Positions 26,406 to 41,774 are shown, counted from the first letter of the stretch. The stretch is 64,000 bases of DNA from Aquipseudomonas guryensis (GCF_014164785.1 NZ_JACJFN010000001.1:186001-250000); one strand, 5' to 3'. Program-made: numbers and translations. Notes: generated by a model not told the origin, from the sequence alone.

Positions 26406-26432
26406 AAAAGGCCGGCGATTGCCGGCCTTTTC
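26405..26432. terminator. Bidirectional terminator between ampG and yajQ
   Basis: AAAGGCCGGC and GCCGGCCTTT pair perfectly around GATT, with A and T runs on the outer sides. It overlaps the last base of ampG. Confidence 0.9.
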
Positions 26433-26447
26433 CATTCTCACGCGCGA

Positions 26448-26927
26448 TCAATCGCGGAAGTTGTTGTACTGCAGCGGCATGCCGAATTCCTTGGCACGCA
26501 AGACAGCAATGGCTTCCTGCAGGTCATCGCGCTTCTTGCCGGTGATGCGTACCTGCTCGCCCTGGATGGCAGCCTGCACCTTGAGCTTAGCGTCCTTGAC
26601 ATGGGCGACGATCTTCTTCGCCAGCTCCTTGTCGATGCCCTCGCGGAAGGTCACTTCCTGCTTGATCACCTTGCCGGAGGCGAAGGGATCCTTGAGCTCC
26701 ATGCACTGGCTGTCGATCTTGCGCTTGACCAGATTGAGCCGCAGGATCTCCAGCATCTGCTCCAGCATGAAATCGGCTTCGGCGGTCAAGGTAACGGTCT
26801 TGTCCTTGCTCTCGAAGCTGCATTTGCCGCGCAGGTCGAAGCGCCGCTCCAGTTCCTTCACCGCGTTGTCCACGGCGTTGGTCAGTTCGTGTTTATCCAG
26901 TTCGGACACCACGTCGAACGAAGGCAT
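26448..26927 (-). CDS. yajQ: YajQ family cyclic-di-GMP/nucleotide-binding protein
   Basis: A 159-residue DUF520 (UPF0234) protein. The start [18 protein letters not shown] at 26927, with GGAGGAA upstream, is the family start. The duplicated ferredoxin-like fold shows as [15 protein letters not shown] and the C-terminal [26 protein letters not shown]. YajQ homologues bind cyclic di-GMP in Xanthomonas and nucleotides or tRNA in other species. It is divergent from a response regulator with a degenerate GGDEF domain, but a functional link is only inference. Confidence 0.95.
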   Translation of the reverse strand: MPSFDVVSELDKHELTNAVDNAVKELERRFDLRGKCSFESKDKTVTLTAEADFMLEQMLEILRLNLVKRKIDSQCMELKDPFASGKVIKQEVTFREGIDKELAKKIVAHVKDAKLKVQAAIQGEQVRITGKKRDDLQEAIAVLRAKEFGMPLQYNNFRD

Positions 26928-26981
26928 GAAATTCCTCCAGATAGACGGCGCGATCAGTATCACGGACAGAGCGCGCCTGGC

Positions 26982-27012
26982 TTGACGATAAAATTTGCGC
27001 GCTCATTATACC
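26982..27012 (+). promoter_or_regulatory. Candidate sigma-70 promoter of the response regulator gene
   Basis: TTGACG is followed after 18-19 bases by a TTATACC stretch that can serve as -10. The start codon of the regulator is 67 bases downstream. Confidence 0.5.
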
Positions 27013-27078
27013 TACACCAGCATGCGCCGCTCGGCCAAGTACCGAAAGCGCCCCAGTTTCCTGCCAGCGAGCCCATAA

Positions 27079-28966
<1,888 letters not shown>

Positions 28967-29012
28967 GCCCGCGCTACCCTGCCCTCTACTTTTCCTGCGG
29001 AAACCAGCGCCC

Positions 29013-31034
29013 TTGACCCGTCTGCGCCAGCGCCTCGACAACCTGCCAGTCGGCCGCAAAGTGCTCGCTGCGCTGCTCGTGCTGCTGGCCACTGTGCTGC
29101 TGGTGGCCAACCTGGCCTTTATCAGCGCCGCCTACTGGATTTCCCAGGAAAGCGTGGCGCCACAGGCCCTGCATACCCTCGGCCGGCTGATCGCCAGCCC
29201 GGAAGTCAGCCAGAAGGCCCTGGCCTCGCCGACTGCAGCCCAGGCCCTGCTGCAGAACCTCGACAGCTACAGCCCGCTGCGCGCCGCCGCCCTGTACGAC
29301 AGCAGCGGCATGCGCATCGCCCAGCTGCAACTGGGCGACGCCCTGCAACTGCCGGTGCACACCGAACTGCTGGAAAGCTGGCGCCAGGGCGAGTTCCGCG
29401 CCACTCAGGTGGTCGAGCTGCCACAACCGGACAAACAGCCCGGTTACCTGTTGCTGGTGGCCTCCAGCGAGCTGCCTGGGGTGTTCTACACCGGCACCCT
29501 GACCGCCAGCGGCGTGATCCTGGTCGTCAGCATCCTGCTCTGGACCCTGATCGCCCGGCAGATCCGGCGGCTGATCACCCGGCCGATTCGTCATCTGGAA
29601 GAACTCACCCGCCAGGTCACCCGCGAGGAGAACTACGCCCTGCGCGTGGCGCGCGGCAACCAGGACGAGATCGGCAGCCTGGCCGATGCCTTCAATACCA
29701 TGCTCAGCCGCATGGAAGCGCGCGAACAGCAGCTCAAGCGCGCCCGCGACGATGCCCAGGAGGCTTTCGACCAGGCACAGACCCTGGCCGAGGAAACCCG
29801 CCACTCCAACCGCAAGCTGGAGCTGGAAGTGCAGGTGCGCGGCAAGATTGAAAAGAAGCTCACCGGCTTCCAGAAGTACCTCAACAGCATCATCGACTCT
29901 ATGCCCTCGGCGCTGATCGCCCTCGACGAGCAGCTCTACGTCACCCAGTGGAACCAGGAGGCCAGCGCGCTTTCCGGCACCCGCCTGGATGAAGCGCTGA
30001 ACCAGCCGGTGTTTCTCGCCTTCCCCTCGCTGAAACCCTTTCTGCCGCAGCTCAAGCGCACCGCCGAGCAGCACAAGGTGGAAAAGGTCGAGCGGGTGAC
30101 CTGGAACAAGGGCGAAGAGCCGCACCACTATGCCCTGACCTTCTACCCGCTGATGGGCGGCAGCGGCCGGGGCGTGGTGATCCGCATCGACGACATCACC
30201 CAGCGTCTGTCCTTGGAAGACATGATGGTGCAGTCGGAGAAGATGCTCTCGGTCGGTGGCCTGGCGGCCGGCATGGCCCACGAGATCAACAACCCGCTCG
30301 GCGCCATCCTGCATAACGTGCAGAACATCCGCCGCCGGCTCTCGCCGGAGCTGGCGAAGAACCAGGAGCAGGCGGTGGAGGTCGGCATCGCCCTCGACGA
30401 TGTCACCGCCTACCTGGAAGCCCGCGAAATCCCCCAGTTGCTCGACGGCATCCAGCAAGCCGGCTCACGGGCAGCGAAGATCGTCAGCCACATGCTCAGC
30501 TTCAGCAGGCGCAGCAACCGGCAGATGGCGCCCTGCCTGCTGCCGGCGCTGGTCGACCAGGCCCTGGAAATCGCCGGCAACGACTTCGACCTGGCCGACA
30601 GTTTCGACTTCAAGACCCTGCTCATCCAGCGCGAATTCGACGAAAACCTGGGGCCGGTGCCGGCCACCGCCAACGAGCTGGAACAGGTGCTGCTCAACCT
30701 GCTGAAGAACGCCGCCCAGGCGATTCACCAGCGCGACGACGAGGACGAGCCGGGGCGCATCATCCTGCGCACCCGACTGAATGCACCGTGGGCGGAAATC
30801 CAGGTGGAAGACAATGGCATCGGCATGCCCGAGCATGTGCGCAAGCGCATCTTCGAACCCTTCTTCACCACCAAGGAAGTCGGCCAGGGCACCGGCCTGG
30901 GCCTGTCCGTGTCCTATTTCATCATTACCAACAACCACAAGGGGCAGATGGAAGTGCACTCCACTCCGGGCCAGGGCACCTGTTTCACCCTGCGCCTGCC
31001 CCTGACTCCCAGCAGCGAAAGTACGAGCATCTGA
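29013..31034 (+). CDS. Membrane sensor histidine kinase (HAMP-PAS-HisKA-HATPase)
   Basis: A 673-residue kinase. Helix 1 is at about 20-42, a periplasmic domain at 43-160, helix 2 at about 165-187, HAMP at 188-240, a coiled coil at about 240-285, a PAS domain ([20 protein letters not shown]) at about 290-400, the phospho-acceptor H423 in [11 protein letters not shown], and the ATPase domain with [21 protein letters not shown] and [10 protein letters not shown]. The NNPLG box is of the NtrB/DctB-like type. The start is a TTG at 29013 with a weak ribosome site. The PduO gene follows after two bases. The cognate regulator is probably the REC-GGDEF protein at 27079; this is inference. Confidence 0.88.
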   Translation: MTRLRQRLDNLPVGRKVLAALLVLLATVLLVANLAFISAAYWISQESVAPQALHTLGRLIASPEVSQKALASPTAAQALLQNLDSYSPLRAAALYDSSGMRIAQLQLGDALQLPVHTELLESWRQGEFRATQVVELPQPDKQPGYLLLVASSELPGVFYTGTLTASGVILVVSILLWTLIARQIRRLITRPIRHLEELTRQVTREENYALRVARGNQDEIGSLADAFNTMLSRMEAREQQLKRARDDAQEAFDQAQTLAEETRHSNRKLELEVQVRGKIEKKLTGFQKYLNSIIDSMPSALIALDEQLYVTQWNQEASALSGTRLDEALNQPVFLAFPSLKPFLPQLKRTAEQHKVEKVERVTWNKGEEPHHYALTFYPLMGGSGRGVVIRIDDITQRLSLEDMMVQSEKMLSVGGLAAGMAHEINNPLGAILHNVQNIRRRLSPELAKNQEQAVEVGIALDDVTAYLEAREIPQLLDGIQQAGSRAAKIVSHMLSFSRRSNRQMAPCLLPALVDQALEIAGNDFDLADSFDFKTLLIQREFDENLGPVPATANELEQVLLNLLKNAAQAIHQRDDEDEPGRIILRTRLNAPWAEIQVEDNGIGMPEHVRKRIFEPFFTTKEVGQGTGLGLSVSYFIITNNHKGQMEVHSTPGQGTCFTLRLPLTPSSESTSI

Positions 31035-31036
31035 CC

Positions 31037-31618
31037 ATGGGTTATCGACTGAGCAAGATTTACACGAAGACCGGCGACAAGGGCGAAACCGGCCTGGCCG
31101 ATGGGCGCCGCGTCGGCAAGGACCACCCGCGCGTGGAGGCCATGGGCGAGCTAGACCTGCTCAACAGCCACCTCGGTCTGCTGCTGGCCGAACTGGCCGA
31201 GCACCAAGCCAAATGGCCGGGACTGAGCGAAATCATCGAGGTCCTGGCGCCCTGCCAACACCGCCTGTTCGACCTCGGTGGCGAGCTGGCGATGCCGGCC
31301 TACCAGGCCCTCGATGAGGCGGAAGTGCAACGCCTGGAAGCGGCCATCGACCGCTGGAACGAGGAAGTCGGGGCCCTGGAAAACTTCATCCTCCCCGGCG
31401 GTTCGCGACTGATTGCCCAGGCCCACGTCTGCCGCAGCCTGGCACGCAACGCCGAACGCCGCTGCCAGCACCTCAATGCGGTGGAGCCACTGCGTGAGGT
31501 CGGCATGGCCTACGTCAATCGCCTGTCCGACCTGCTGTTCGTCGCCGCCCGCCTGATCGCCCGCCGCCAGCAGATCGATGAAGTGCTGTGGCAGGCGGCG
31601 GCCAAGCCCGAGGCCTGA
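31037..31618 (+). CDS. Cob(I)alamin adenosyltransferase, PduO type
   Basis: A 193-residue ATP:corrinoid adenosyltransferase that makes adenosylcobalamin. The N-terminal ATP-binding stretch YTKTGDKGETGLADGRRVGK (about 9-28) and the C-terminal signature VCRSLARNAERRC with NRLSDLLFVAARL are characteristic of the PduO family. It is full length and starts two bases after the sensor kinase stop, so it is co-transcribed. The next gene runs on the other strand; a long inverted repeat, not a standard terminator, lies between. Confidence 0.95.
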   Translation: MGYRLSKIYTKTGDKGETGLADGRRVGKDHPRVEAMGELDLLNSHLGLLLAELAEHQAKWPGLSEIIEVLAPCQHRLFDLGGELAMPAYQALDEAEVQRLEAAIDRWNEEVGALENFILPGGSRLIAQAHVCRSLARNAERRCQHLNAVEPLREVGMAYVNRLSDLLFVAARLIARRQQIDEVLWQAAAKPEA

Positions 31619-31628
31619 TCTGCGATTA

Positions 31629-31682
31629 CCCGTAGGGAGTTACCCACGCGGGGTTAACGGTGTACATGGCGCTCCCTATGGG
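31629..31682. repeat. 11-bp inverted repeat between pduO and mutT
   Basis: CCCGTAGGGAG and CTCCCTATGGG pair with a single G-T wobble across 32 bases. It lies between converging genes and has no T run. It may be a small dispersed repeat or a non-canonical transcript end. Confidence 0.5.
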
Positions 31683-31699
31683 AAGTCGAGCCCGCCTGC

Positions 31700-32644
31700 C
31701 TAGGCCTGCGGCCAGAATGCACGGATCCCGGCCACCCCCTGGGCGCCGGCCTGCCAGGCTCGCGGCAGATCGCCTGAGCCAACCCCGCCGAGCAGGTAAG
31801 CGGGCTTGTTGAAGCCCCGCAGCAGCTCGCTGGCGGCCTGCCAGCCCAGCGGCTGGGCCTCGGGGTGGCTCTGGGTCACCTGCACCGGCGACAGGGTGAT
31901 GAAGTCCACGCCCATACGCGTGGCCAATGCCAGCTCCTCGGCGCCGTGGCAGGACGCCGCCAGCCAGCGCTGACCGGGAAATGGGCGGCCCTGATCGGCG
32001 TATTTGCGCAACTGTTCGGCAGTCAGGTGCCAGCCGGCGGCAGGAAAGTCGCCCAGCCACTCCAGCGGGCCCTTGAGCATCAGCTGCGCCTTGCCGGCAC
32101 AGAGGCCCTGGATATCCACCGCCAGGTCACGGTACTGGGCATCGAACATGGCCGGCGCGCGCAGCTGGATCAGGCGGATACCGGCAGCCAGCGCCGCACG
32201 CACGCCGCGCAGCAGCTCACCAGGCTCCAGGTCTTCCGGAGTGATGAGGTAACGATCCGGCAGGCGCGCCACCGCAACAATCGGCTGATTGGCCGCCGGA
32301 AACTCGTAGTCGAGCAGTTCGCGGGCGCTGACCCAGGCCAGTGGCTGACCTTCGGCACCATGCGGTTCGCCCGTGAATGCGCTGACCTCCCAGACATCCA
32401 GCAGTACCTGCTTGTCCGGGTAATCGTGCTGCACCTGGATCAGCGGGCGGGCGGTCTCGACCCGGATGCCCAGTTCCTCCTGCAGCTCGCGGGACAGCGC
32501 GGCCTCGACTGCCTCACCTTCCTCCACCTTGCCACCGGGAAACTCCCACAGGCCACCCTGGTGCTGATCCGCTGCGCGCTTGGCGATCAACACCCGGGCG
32601 TCGGCGCCGCGGATTACCGCAGCTGCCACATGCACACGCTTCAT
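31700..32644 (-). CDS. mutT: MutT (Nudix hydrolase) fused to a ThiE-like domain
   Basis: A 314-residue two-domain protein. The N-terminal part (about 1-130) is a Nudix hydrolase with an intact box GGKVEEGEAVEAALSRELQE plus ELG (about 37-59), as in MutT, which removes 8-oxo-dGTP from the nucleotide pool. The C-terminal part (about 135-314) resembles thiamine-phosphate synthase/TenI (IQLRAPAM, GWHLTAEQL, WLAASCHGAEEL, DFITLSPVQVT, YLLGGVGSGDL). This fusion is common in pseudomonads; the role of the second domain is unknown. The ATG at 32644 overlaps the gst stop (ATGA), so translation is probably coupled. Confidence 0.9.
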   Translation of the reverse strand: MKRVHVAAAVIRGADARVLIAKRAADQHQGGLWEFPGGKVEEGEAVEAALSRELQEELGIRVETARPLIQVQHDYPDKQVLLDVWEVSAFTGEPHGAEGQPLAWVSARELLDYEFPAANQPIVAVARLPDRYLITPEDLEPGELLRGVRAALAAGIRLIQLRAPAMFDAQYRDLAVDIQGLCAGKAQLMLKGPLEWLGDFPAAGWHLTAEQLRKYADQGRPFPGQRWLAASCHGAEELALATRMGVDFITLSPVQVTQSHPEAQPLGWQAASELLRGFNKPAYLLGGVGSGDLPRAWQAGAQGVAGIRAFWPQA

Positions 32645-33279
32645 GCATTGCTCTCCGTTTCCTGCAGGCCGGCACGGTACCAGCGCTGGAAGGCCGGCCA
32701 CTGATAGATGGTATTCACATAAGCCTCGGCCTCGGCCGGCAGCGCCACCTGATAGCTGCGCAGGCGCGCCGCCACCGGGGCGAAGAAGGCATCGGCGATG
32801 CTGGCGTGGCCGAACAGGTACGGGCCATCCTGACCGAAGCGCTGGCGGCACTCCTGCCACAGGGTACAGACCCGCGCGATATCCGCTGCCGCCTCGGCCG
32901 GCAGCTCAGCCAGGGGCTGGTTGCGCCGCAGGTTCATCGGCAGATGACTGCGCAGCGGCACGAAACCGCTGTGCATTTCCGCGCAGACCGAGCGGGCGAA
33001 GGCCCTGGCGGCTGAGCCCCGCGGCCACAGATGGGCCTCAGGAAAACGTTCGGCGAGGTATTCGGCGATGGCCAGGGAATCCCAGATCACCCCGTCTTCG
33101 CACTTGAGCACCGGCACCTTGCCGGTCGGCGAATGCTGCAGCAGCTGACGGCGGCTGTCGGCGCCGTAGAGCTGGACCAGCTGTTCGTCGTAATCGACGC
33201 CCGCCAGCTCAAGCGCCAGCCAGGCACGCAGCGACCAGGATGAGTAGTTCTTGTTGCCGATTACCAAGGTCAGGGACAT
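32641..33279 (-). CDS. Glutathione S-transferase family protein
   Basis: A 212-residue GST-fold protein. The N-terminal thioredoxin-like domain (about 1-80) has NKNYSSWSLRAWLAL at the active-site serine position, the cis-proline in GKVPVL, and the gamma-glutamyl-binding DSLAIAEYL. The C-terminal helical domain includes FGHASIADAFFAPVAARL with its N-capping aspartate. The substrate is unknown. It is upstream of mutT and overlaps it by four bases; the gene before it on this strand is argJ, 134 bases away across a long hairpin. Confidence 0.88.
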   Translation of the reverse strand: MSLTLVIGNKNYSSWSLRAWLALELAGVDYDEQLVQLYGADSRRQLLQHSPTGKVPVLKCEDGVIWDSLAIAEYLAERFPEAHLWPRGSAARAFARSVCAEMHSGFVPLRSHLPMNLRRNQPLAELPAEAAADIARVCTLWQECRQRFGQDGPYLFGHASIADAFFAPVAARLRSYQVALPAEAEAYVNTIYQWPAFQRWYRAGLQETESNA

Positions 33280-33350
33280 GACTAGCTCCGGGATAGGGCT
33301 GATGCAGATGAAATCATCTCGACCTTAAAAGCGACACCCGCAGATAGCAA

Positions 33351-33386
33351 ATTCCCGATATTCATGGGGCCATGAATACCGGGAAT
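33351..33386 (-). other. Long hairpin downstream of argJ
   Basis: A 17-bp inverted repeat with one mismatch (33351-33367 with 33370-33386) and a two-base loop. On the minus strand it follows argJ by 27 bases; only a short AATTT follows, so it is a weak terminator or another structural element. Confidence 0.6.
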
Positions 33387-33413
33387 CCGGGTGCAGCCGT
33401 CAGACCATCGCGA

Positions 33414-34631
33414 TCAGGAGCGATATTCCGCGTTGATCCTCACGTACTCGTGGGACAGGTCGGTGGTCCAGATGGTTTCACTGCAAGTGCCGCGGCCCAA
33501 CTCGATGCGGATGGTGATTTCCTCGCGGGCCATTACTGCCGCGCCCTGCTCCTCGGTATAGGTCGCCGCGCGACCACCCTGGCTGGCGATGCATACCTCA
33601 CCGAGGAACACGTCGATCTTGCTCACGTCCAGCTGCGGCACGCCGGCATAGCCGACGGCGGCGAGGATACGCCCCCAGTTCGGGTCGGAGGCGAACAGCG
33701 CGGTCTTGATCAGCGGCGAGTGGGCCACGGCATAGGCGACATCCAGGCACTCCTGATGCGTACCGCCGCCGTTGACCTGCACGGTGACGAACTTGGTGGC
33801 GCCTTCACCGTCGCGCACGATGGCCTGGGCCACTTCCATGAACACTTCGAATACCGCCTGCTTGAGCTTGGCGAACAGCTCACCACTGGAAGCGGTGATT
33901 TCCGGCAAGGCCGCCTGGCCCGTCGCAATCAGCAGGCAGCAGTCGTTGGTCGAGGTATCGCCGTCGATGGTGATGCGGTTGAACGACTTGTTCGCCGCAT
34001 CGGCCACCAGCGATTGCAGGACGTCACGGGCCACCTTGGCGTCGGTGGCGATATAGCCGAGCATGGTCGCCATGTTCGGTCGGATCATCCCCGCGCCCTT
34101 GCTGATGCCGGTCACGGTGACGGTCACGCCGTCATGCTGGAACTGGCGGCTGGCGCCCTTGGGCAGGGTGTCGGTGGTCATGATGCCGGTGGCAGCTTCG
34201 GCCCAATGGTTCTCGTGCAGATCATCGAGGGCCGCCTGCAGCGCGCCTTCGATCTTCTCTACCGGCAGCGGCTCACCGATCACCCCGGTGGAGAACGGCA
34301 GTACAGCCTCTTGCGCGACGCCGGTCAGCGCCGCCAGCGCGGCACAGGTACGTCGGGCATTGGCCAGGCCGTCAGGGCCGGTGCCGGCGTTGGCGTTGCC
34401 GGTGTTGGTCAGCAGGTAGCGCACATCGCCCTGCAGGCGCTCACGAGTGACGATCACCGGTGCGGCGCAGAAGGCGTTGGTGGTGGTCACCCCGGCTACC
34501 CGCGAGCCTTCGGCGCAACGCATCACCACCACATCCTTGCGCCCCGGGCGCTTGATGCCGGCAGAGGCAATGCCAAGTTCAAAACCGGGAACCGGGTGCA
34601 GAGTAGGCAGGGGACCAAGACCAACGGCCAT
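33414..34631 (-). CDS. argJ: Glutamate N-acetyltransferase / N-acetylornithine acetyltransferase
   Basis: A 405-residue bifunctional ArgJ, which moves the acetyl group from N-acetylornithine to glutamate in the cyclic arginine pathway. The self-cleavage site is visible in [12 protein letters not shown], where the second of the paired threonines becomes the nucleophile of the beta chain. The start [16 protein letters not shown] at 34631 is the family start; a frame extending to 34694 overlaps the secA terminator and is not used. The gene is 121 bases downstream of secA and separated from it by a strong hairpin. Confidence 0.95.
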   Translation of the reverse strand: MAVGLGPLPTLHPVPGFELGIASAGIKRPGRKDVVVMRCAEGSRVAGVTTTNAFCAAPVIVTRERLQGDVRYLLTNTGNANAGTGPDGLANARRTCAALAALTGVAQEAVLPFSTGVIGEPLPVEKIEGALQAALDDLHENHWAEAATGIMTTDTLPKGASRQFQHDGVTVTVTGISKGAGMIRPNMATMLGYIATDAKVARDVLQSLVADAANKSFNRITIDGDTSTNDCCLLIATGQAALPEITASSGELFAKLKQAVFEVFMEVAQAIVRDGEGATKFVTVQVNGGGTHQECLDVAYAVAHSPLIKTALFASDPNWGRILAAVGYAGVPQLDVSKIDVFLGEVCIASQGGRAATYTEEQGAAVMAREEITIRIELGRGTCSETIWTTDLSHEYVRINAEYRS

Positions 34632-34690
34632 GTGGGGCGCTCCTTCGTAGACAATCTGGGCAAACACCGAGCGATGCCCGGCAAGCAGTG

Positions 34691-34727
34691 ACAAAACGCC
34701 GCGAGCGGCAGAGCCGGTCGCGGCGTT
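34691..34727 (-). terminator. secA terminator
   Basis: On the minus strand AACGCCGCGA and TCGCGGCGTT pair perfectly, with a further inner GGC/GCC pairing, and TTTTGT follows. It starts 25 bases after the secA stop. Confidence 0.88.
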
Positions 34728-34752
34728 GTTTATATAGCAGGGTTCCGGAAGA

Positions 34753-37491
<2,739 letters not shown>

Positions 37492-37706
37492 ATCGGCAGA
37501 TTCTTCCACTAATAGGGATGAAGGGTGGCGCAAAACGCCAGCCCTGCAGCCGGCTCGGCTGCGTGCGAAAGGGGGCATTCTACCCGGAAACGTCGGCGAT
37601 GAAAGTGCATCGTGCCCGCAAGCACAGCACTCGATGCAACCGCGAATCCATCCTATATGGGGACGCACGGCGGCCACTGCAACCCCTGGTTTGCTAACAT
37701 GGCGCC

Positions 37707-37733
37707 ATGACTCGACCGATCAGCTTTTCATGA
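37707..37733 (+). other. Possible 8-codon upstream ORF overlapping the dciA start
   Basis: ATG at 37707 opens MTRPISFS and its TGA stop overlaps the dciA ATG (ATGA at 37730-37733). It could couple dciA translation to a leader peptide; no ribosome site was recognised, so it may be chance. Confidence 0.3.
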
Positions 37734-38185
37734 CCTTCCGCCCCTTGCCGGCCAAGGCGTCTGCCGCGCTGCTGCATTCCAGCAGACCGCTGCTGGCACT
37801 TTTCGACCAGGCCCAGCGGATTGCCCGCCTGCAGGCGCTGGTCGATGTGCAACTGGAAGAAGCTGCGCGTGAACACTGCCGGGTCGCCAGCTGGCGCGAC
37901 GGCTGCCTGCTGCTGCTCACCAGCAACGGGCACTGGGCCACCCGCTTGCACTACCAGCAGCGCCGCCTGCAGCGTCAGCTACAGGCACTGCCGGAGTTCG
38001 CCGGGCTGCTGAAGATCCAGATCAAGGTGCGTCCACCGACCGGCCAGGTCGACTATGTCGGGCGCAAGGCCGAGCTTTCCAGCGCCGCCGCGGAAAGCCT
38101 TACCAGCGCCGCCGAAGGCATCAGCGACCCCAGGCTGCGCGCCGCCCTCGAGCGCCTGGCCAACCACGCCAAGCCCCGGGAATAA
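37730..38185 (+). CDS. dciA: DciA (DUF721), helicase-loading protein
   Basis: A 151-residue DUF721 protein. DciA loads the replicative helicase DnaB in bacteria that lack DnaC, which includes pseudomonads. The N-terminal KH-like domain (about 1-105) shows HCRVASWRDGCLLLLTSNGHWATRLHY and LQRQLQALPEFAGLLKIQIKV; the tail is less ordered (SSAAAESLTSAAEGI). ATG 37730 follows no strong ribosome site but overlaps a tiny upstream ORF. It converges with lpxC and its position next to secA is conserved in gammaproteobacteria. Confidence 0.9.
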   Translation: MTFRPLPAKASAALLHSSRPLLALFDQAQRIARLQALVDVQLEEAAREHCRVASWRDGCLLLLTSNGHWATRLHYQQRRLQRQLQALPEFAGLLKIQIKVRPPTGQVDYVGRKAELSSAAAESLTSAAEGISDPRLRAALERLANHAKPRE

Positions 38186-38192
38186 ACGGCAG

Positions 38193-38221
38193 AAAAAAAC
38201 AGGCCACCCGAAGGTGGCCTG
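38193..38221 (-). terminator. lpxC terminator
   Basis: CAGGCCACC and GGTGGCCTG pair perfectly around a CGAA tetraloop. On the minus strand a run of seven T follows, so it ends lpxC transcription; the plus side has no T run. Confidence 0.9.
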
Positions 38222-38249
38222 AATACAACAGAAGGGAGGGTGTTGCTGC

Positions 38250-39197
<948 letters not shown>

Positions 39198-39273
39198 TCA
39201 ACAATGGCCGGCGATGATAGCAGAACCGGCCTTTGCTGAACACTAATCACCATCATACTCCCGATAGACTCCA

Positions 39274-40470
39274 TCAATCAGCTTGACGACGCAGGAAAGC
39301 CGGGATGTCCAGGTAGTCCAGGTCGTCCTGGGTATTCAGCTTGGCCGCAGAGGCAGCACCAGCGTGGCTTTGACGCTGAACGGTGGGGCGCTCGTAGTCC
39401 TTGTAGTTGACGGTTTGCGACTCGGCAGCACGCGGCGCAGCACTGCTCACAGCAGCCGCAGAGCTGGAAACGGCAGCGATAGTGTTGTCGACCACCTTGA
39501 CCGGCTTCTCAATCCGCGCACCCAGACCGGTAGCGACCACGGTGACATGCAGCTCGTCGCGCATATCCGGATCGATGACCGCGCCCACCTTGACGGTGGC
39601 GTGTTCGGAAGCAAAAGCCTCGATGATCTCGCCGACTGCGGCGTACTCGCCGAGGGACAGATCCAGACCAGCGGTAATGTTGACCAGAATGCCACGCGCG
39701 CCCTGCAGGTTGACGTCTTCCAGCAGCGGGTTGCGAATTGCCGCTTCGGTGGCTTCGCGAGCACGGTTCGGACCGCTGGCGCAGCCAGTACCCATCATCG
39801 CCATGCCCATCTCGCCCATCACGGTTTTCACGTCGGCGAAGTCGACGTTCATCAGACCCGGACGCTGCATGATGTCGGAGATACCGCGCACGGCACCGGC
39901 CAGCACGTCGTCAGCCTTGGCGAAGGCGGACAGCAGGCTGGCGTCCTTGCCGAGGATGGTCAGCAGCTTTTCGTTGGGGATGGTGATCAGCGAATCAACC
40001 ACGTCGGCCAGGGCACGGATACCCTCGTCGGCGACCTGCATGCGCTTACGCCCTTCGAACGGGAACGGACGAGTCACCACCGCGACGGTGAGGATGCCCA
40101 TCTCTTTCGCCACTTCGGCAATCACCGGAGCTGCACCGGTACCGGTACCGCCACCCATGCCGGTGGTGATGAAGACCATGTCGGCGCCACGCAGCACTTC
40201 GGCGATGCGCTCACGATCTTCCAGAGCAGCCTGACGACCGATCTCCGGATTGGTGCCGGCACCCAGGCCCTTGGTTACACCTGTGCCGAGCTGCAGCACG
40301 CTGCGTGCGCCGACATTTTTCAGGGCCTGGGCATCGGTGTTGGCGCAGATGAACTCGACGCCTTCGATGTTGTTTTTGACCATGTGATTGACGGCATTGC
40401 CACCGCCGCCACCCACGCCGATCACTTTGATAACTGCGCTTTGCGGAACGTTATCTACGAGTTCGAACAT
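39274..40470 (-). CDS. ftsZ: Cell division protein FtsZ
   Basis: A 398-residue tubulin-like GTPase that forms the division ring. The GTP-binding motifs [13 protein letters not shown] (about 19-31) and [18 protein letters not shown] (about 105-122) are intact, as is the T7-loop [18 protein letters not shown] variable linker precedes the C-terminal peptide [17 protein letters not shown], which binds FtsA and ZipA. It starts 56 bases after the ftsA stop. Confidence 0.99.
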   Translation of the reverse strand: MFELVDNVPQSAVIKVIGVGGGGGNAVNHMVKNNIEGVEFICANTDAQALKNVGARSVLQLGTGVTKGLGAGTNPEIGRQAALEDRERIAEVLRGADMVFITTGMGGGTGTGAAPVIAEVAKEMGILTVAVVTRPFPFEGRKRMQVADEGIRALADVVDSLITIPNEKLLTILGKDASLLSAFAKADDVLAGAVRGISDIMQRPGLMNVDFADVKTVMGEMGMAMMGTGCASGPNRAREATEAAIRNPLLEDVNLQGARGILVNITAGLDLSLGEYAAVGEIIEAFASEHATVKVGAVIDPDMRDELHVTVVATGLGARIEKPVKVVDNTIAAVSSSAAAVSSAAPRAAESQTVNYKDYERPTVQRQSHAGAASAAKLNTQDDLDYLDIPAFLRRQAD

Positions 40471-40526
40471 TTCCCCTCTCCTTATTTTCTAGTTGTATCG
40501 CCTACAGCTAACCGCGGGTGTTGCTT

Positions 40527-41774
40527 TCAAAAATTGCCCTGGACCCAGCGTTTCAGCCGTTCCAGTACAGGTGCTTTGGGTTCATCGCTAAACAGGTTGC
40601 TGCCAGACATGGAGATGCCATCGGCCTGCTTCTGCAGGCCGTACATGAGCAGGCCCACGCCTGTCGAATAGATAGGATTACGCACGACGTCGGCCAGTCC
40701 CTTGACGCTGTGTGGTACGCCCAGACGCACCGGCATGTGAAAGATCTCTTCGGCCAGTTCGACGGCACCTTCCATCTTGGCGGTGCCACCGGTGAGGACG
40801 ATCCCGGCCGGGATCATGTCCTCGTAGCCACTGCGCCGCAGCTCGGCCTGAATCAGGGTGAAAAGCTCGTCGTAACGGGGCTCGACAACCTCGGCCAGAG
40901 CCTGGCGGGACAGTTCCCGCGGCGGCCGGTCGCCCACACTGGGAACCTTGATGGTTTCCCCGGCGCCAGCCAGTTTGGCTAGGGCGCAAGCATAACGAAT
41001 CTTGATCTCCTCGGCATACTGGGTCGGGGTGCGTAATGCCATGGCGATATCATTGGTAACCTGGTCGCCAGCGATCGGAATCACCGCAGTGTGACGTATC
41101 GCACCTTCTGTGAAGATGGCGATATCGGTGGTGCCGCCGCCGATGTCGACCAGGCACACGCCCAGCTCTTTCTCGTCGTCGGTCAGCACCGCATAAGCGG
41201 AGGCCAGTTGTTCGAGAATGATGTCGTCGACTTCCAGGCCACAGCGACGCACGCACTTCTCGACGTTCTGCGCCGCGTTCACCGCGCAGGTCACCACATG
41301 CACCTTGGCTTCCAGGCGCACGCCGGACATGCCCAGCGGCTCGCGCACGCCTTCCTGGTTATCGATCACGTAATCCTGCGGCAGGGTATGCAGCACGCGC
41401 TGGTCGGCCGGGATGGCCACGGCCTGGGCGGCATCGAGCACGCGCTCGAGGTCGGCCAGGCTGACTTCACGATCACGGATGGCAACGATGCCGTGGCTGT
41501 TGAGGCTGCGGATATGGTTGCCGGCCACGCCGACAAAGGCCGAGTGGATACGACAGCCTGCCATAAGCTGGGCTTCTTCCACGGCGCGCTGGATCGACTG
41601 CACGGTGGACTCGATGTTCACCACCACGCCCTTCTTCAGGCCGCGCGACGGGTGCGTGCCGATGCCGACGATTTCCAGCTGGCCGTCCGCGTTCACCTCG
41701 CCCACCAGTGCCACCACCTTGGAGGTGCCGATATCGAGGCCGACGATCATCTTGCCGCTCTGCACACTTGCCAT
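40527..41774 (-). CDS. ftsA: Cell division protein FtsA
   Basis: A 415-residue actin-like protein that ties FtsZ to the membrane. The phosphate-1 motif GLDIGTSKVVALVG (about 13-26), phosphate-2 VDIGGGTTDIAIF and adenosine motif AGIVLTGGTAKMEG are present. The C-terminal amphipathic membrane-targeting helix is LERLKRWVQGNF. It lies 20 bases after ftsQ. A GAGGAG ribosome site is 11 bases from the ATG at 41774; a later ATG (MIVGLDIG) is possible but less well spaced. Confidence 0.98.
   Translation of the reverse strand: MASVQSGKMIVGLDIGTSKVVALVGEVNADGQLEIVGIGTHPSRGLKKGVVVNIESTVQSIQRAVEEAQLMAGCRIHSAFVGVAGNHIRSLNSHGIVAIRDREVSLADLERVLDAAQAVAIPADQRVLHTLPQDYVIDNQEGVREPLGMSGVRLEAKVHVVTCAVNAAQNVEKCVRRCGLEVDDIILEQLASAYAVLTDDEKELGVCLVDIGGGTTDIAIFTEGAIRHTAVIPIAGDQVTNDIAMALRTPTQYAEEIKIRYACALAKLAGAGETIKVPSVGDRPPRELSRQALAEVVEPRYDELFTLIQAELRRSGYEDMIPAGIVLTGGTAKMEGAVELAEEIFHMPVRLGVPHSVKGLADVVRNPIYSTGVGLLMYGLQKQADGISMSGSNLFSDEPKAPVLERLKRWVQGNF

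Noticed and set aside
37652..37682. A secA promoter (TTGCAG and TATAGG on the minus strand)
   Set aside because: The spacing of 19 bases and the weak -10 make it no better than chance in this region.
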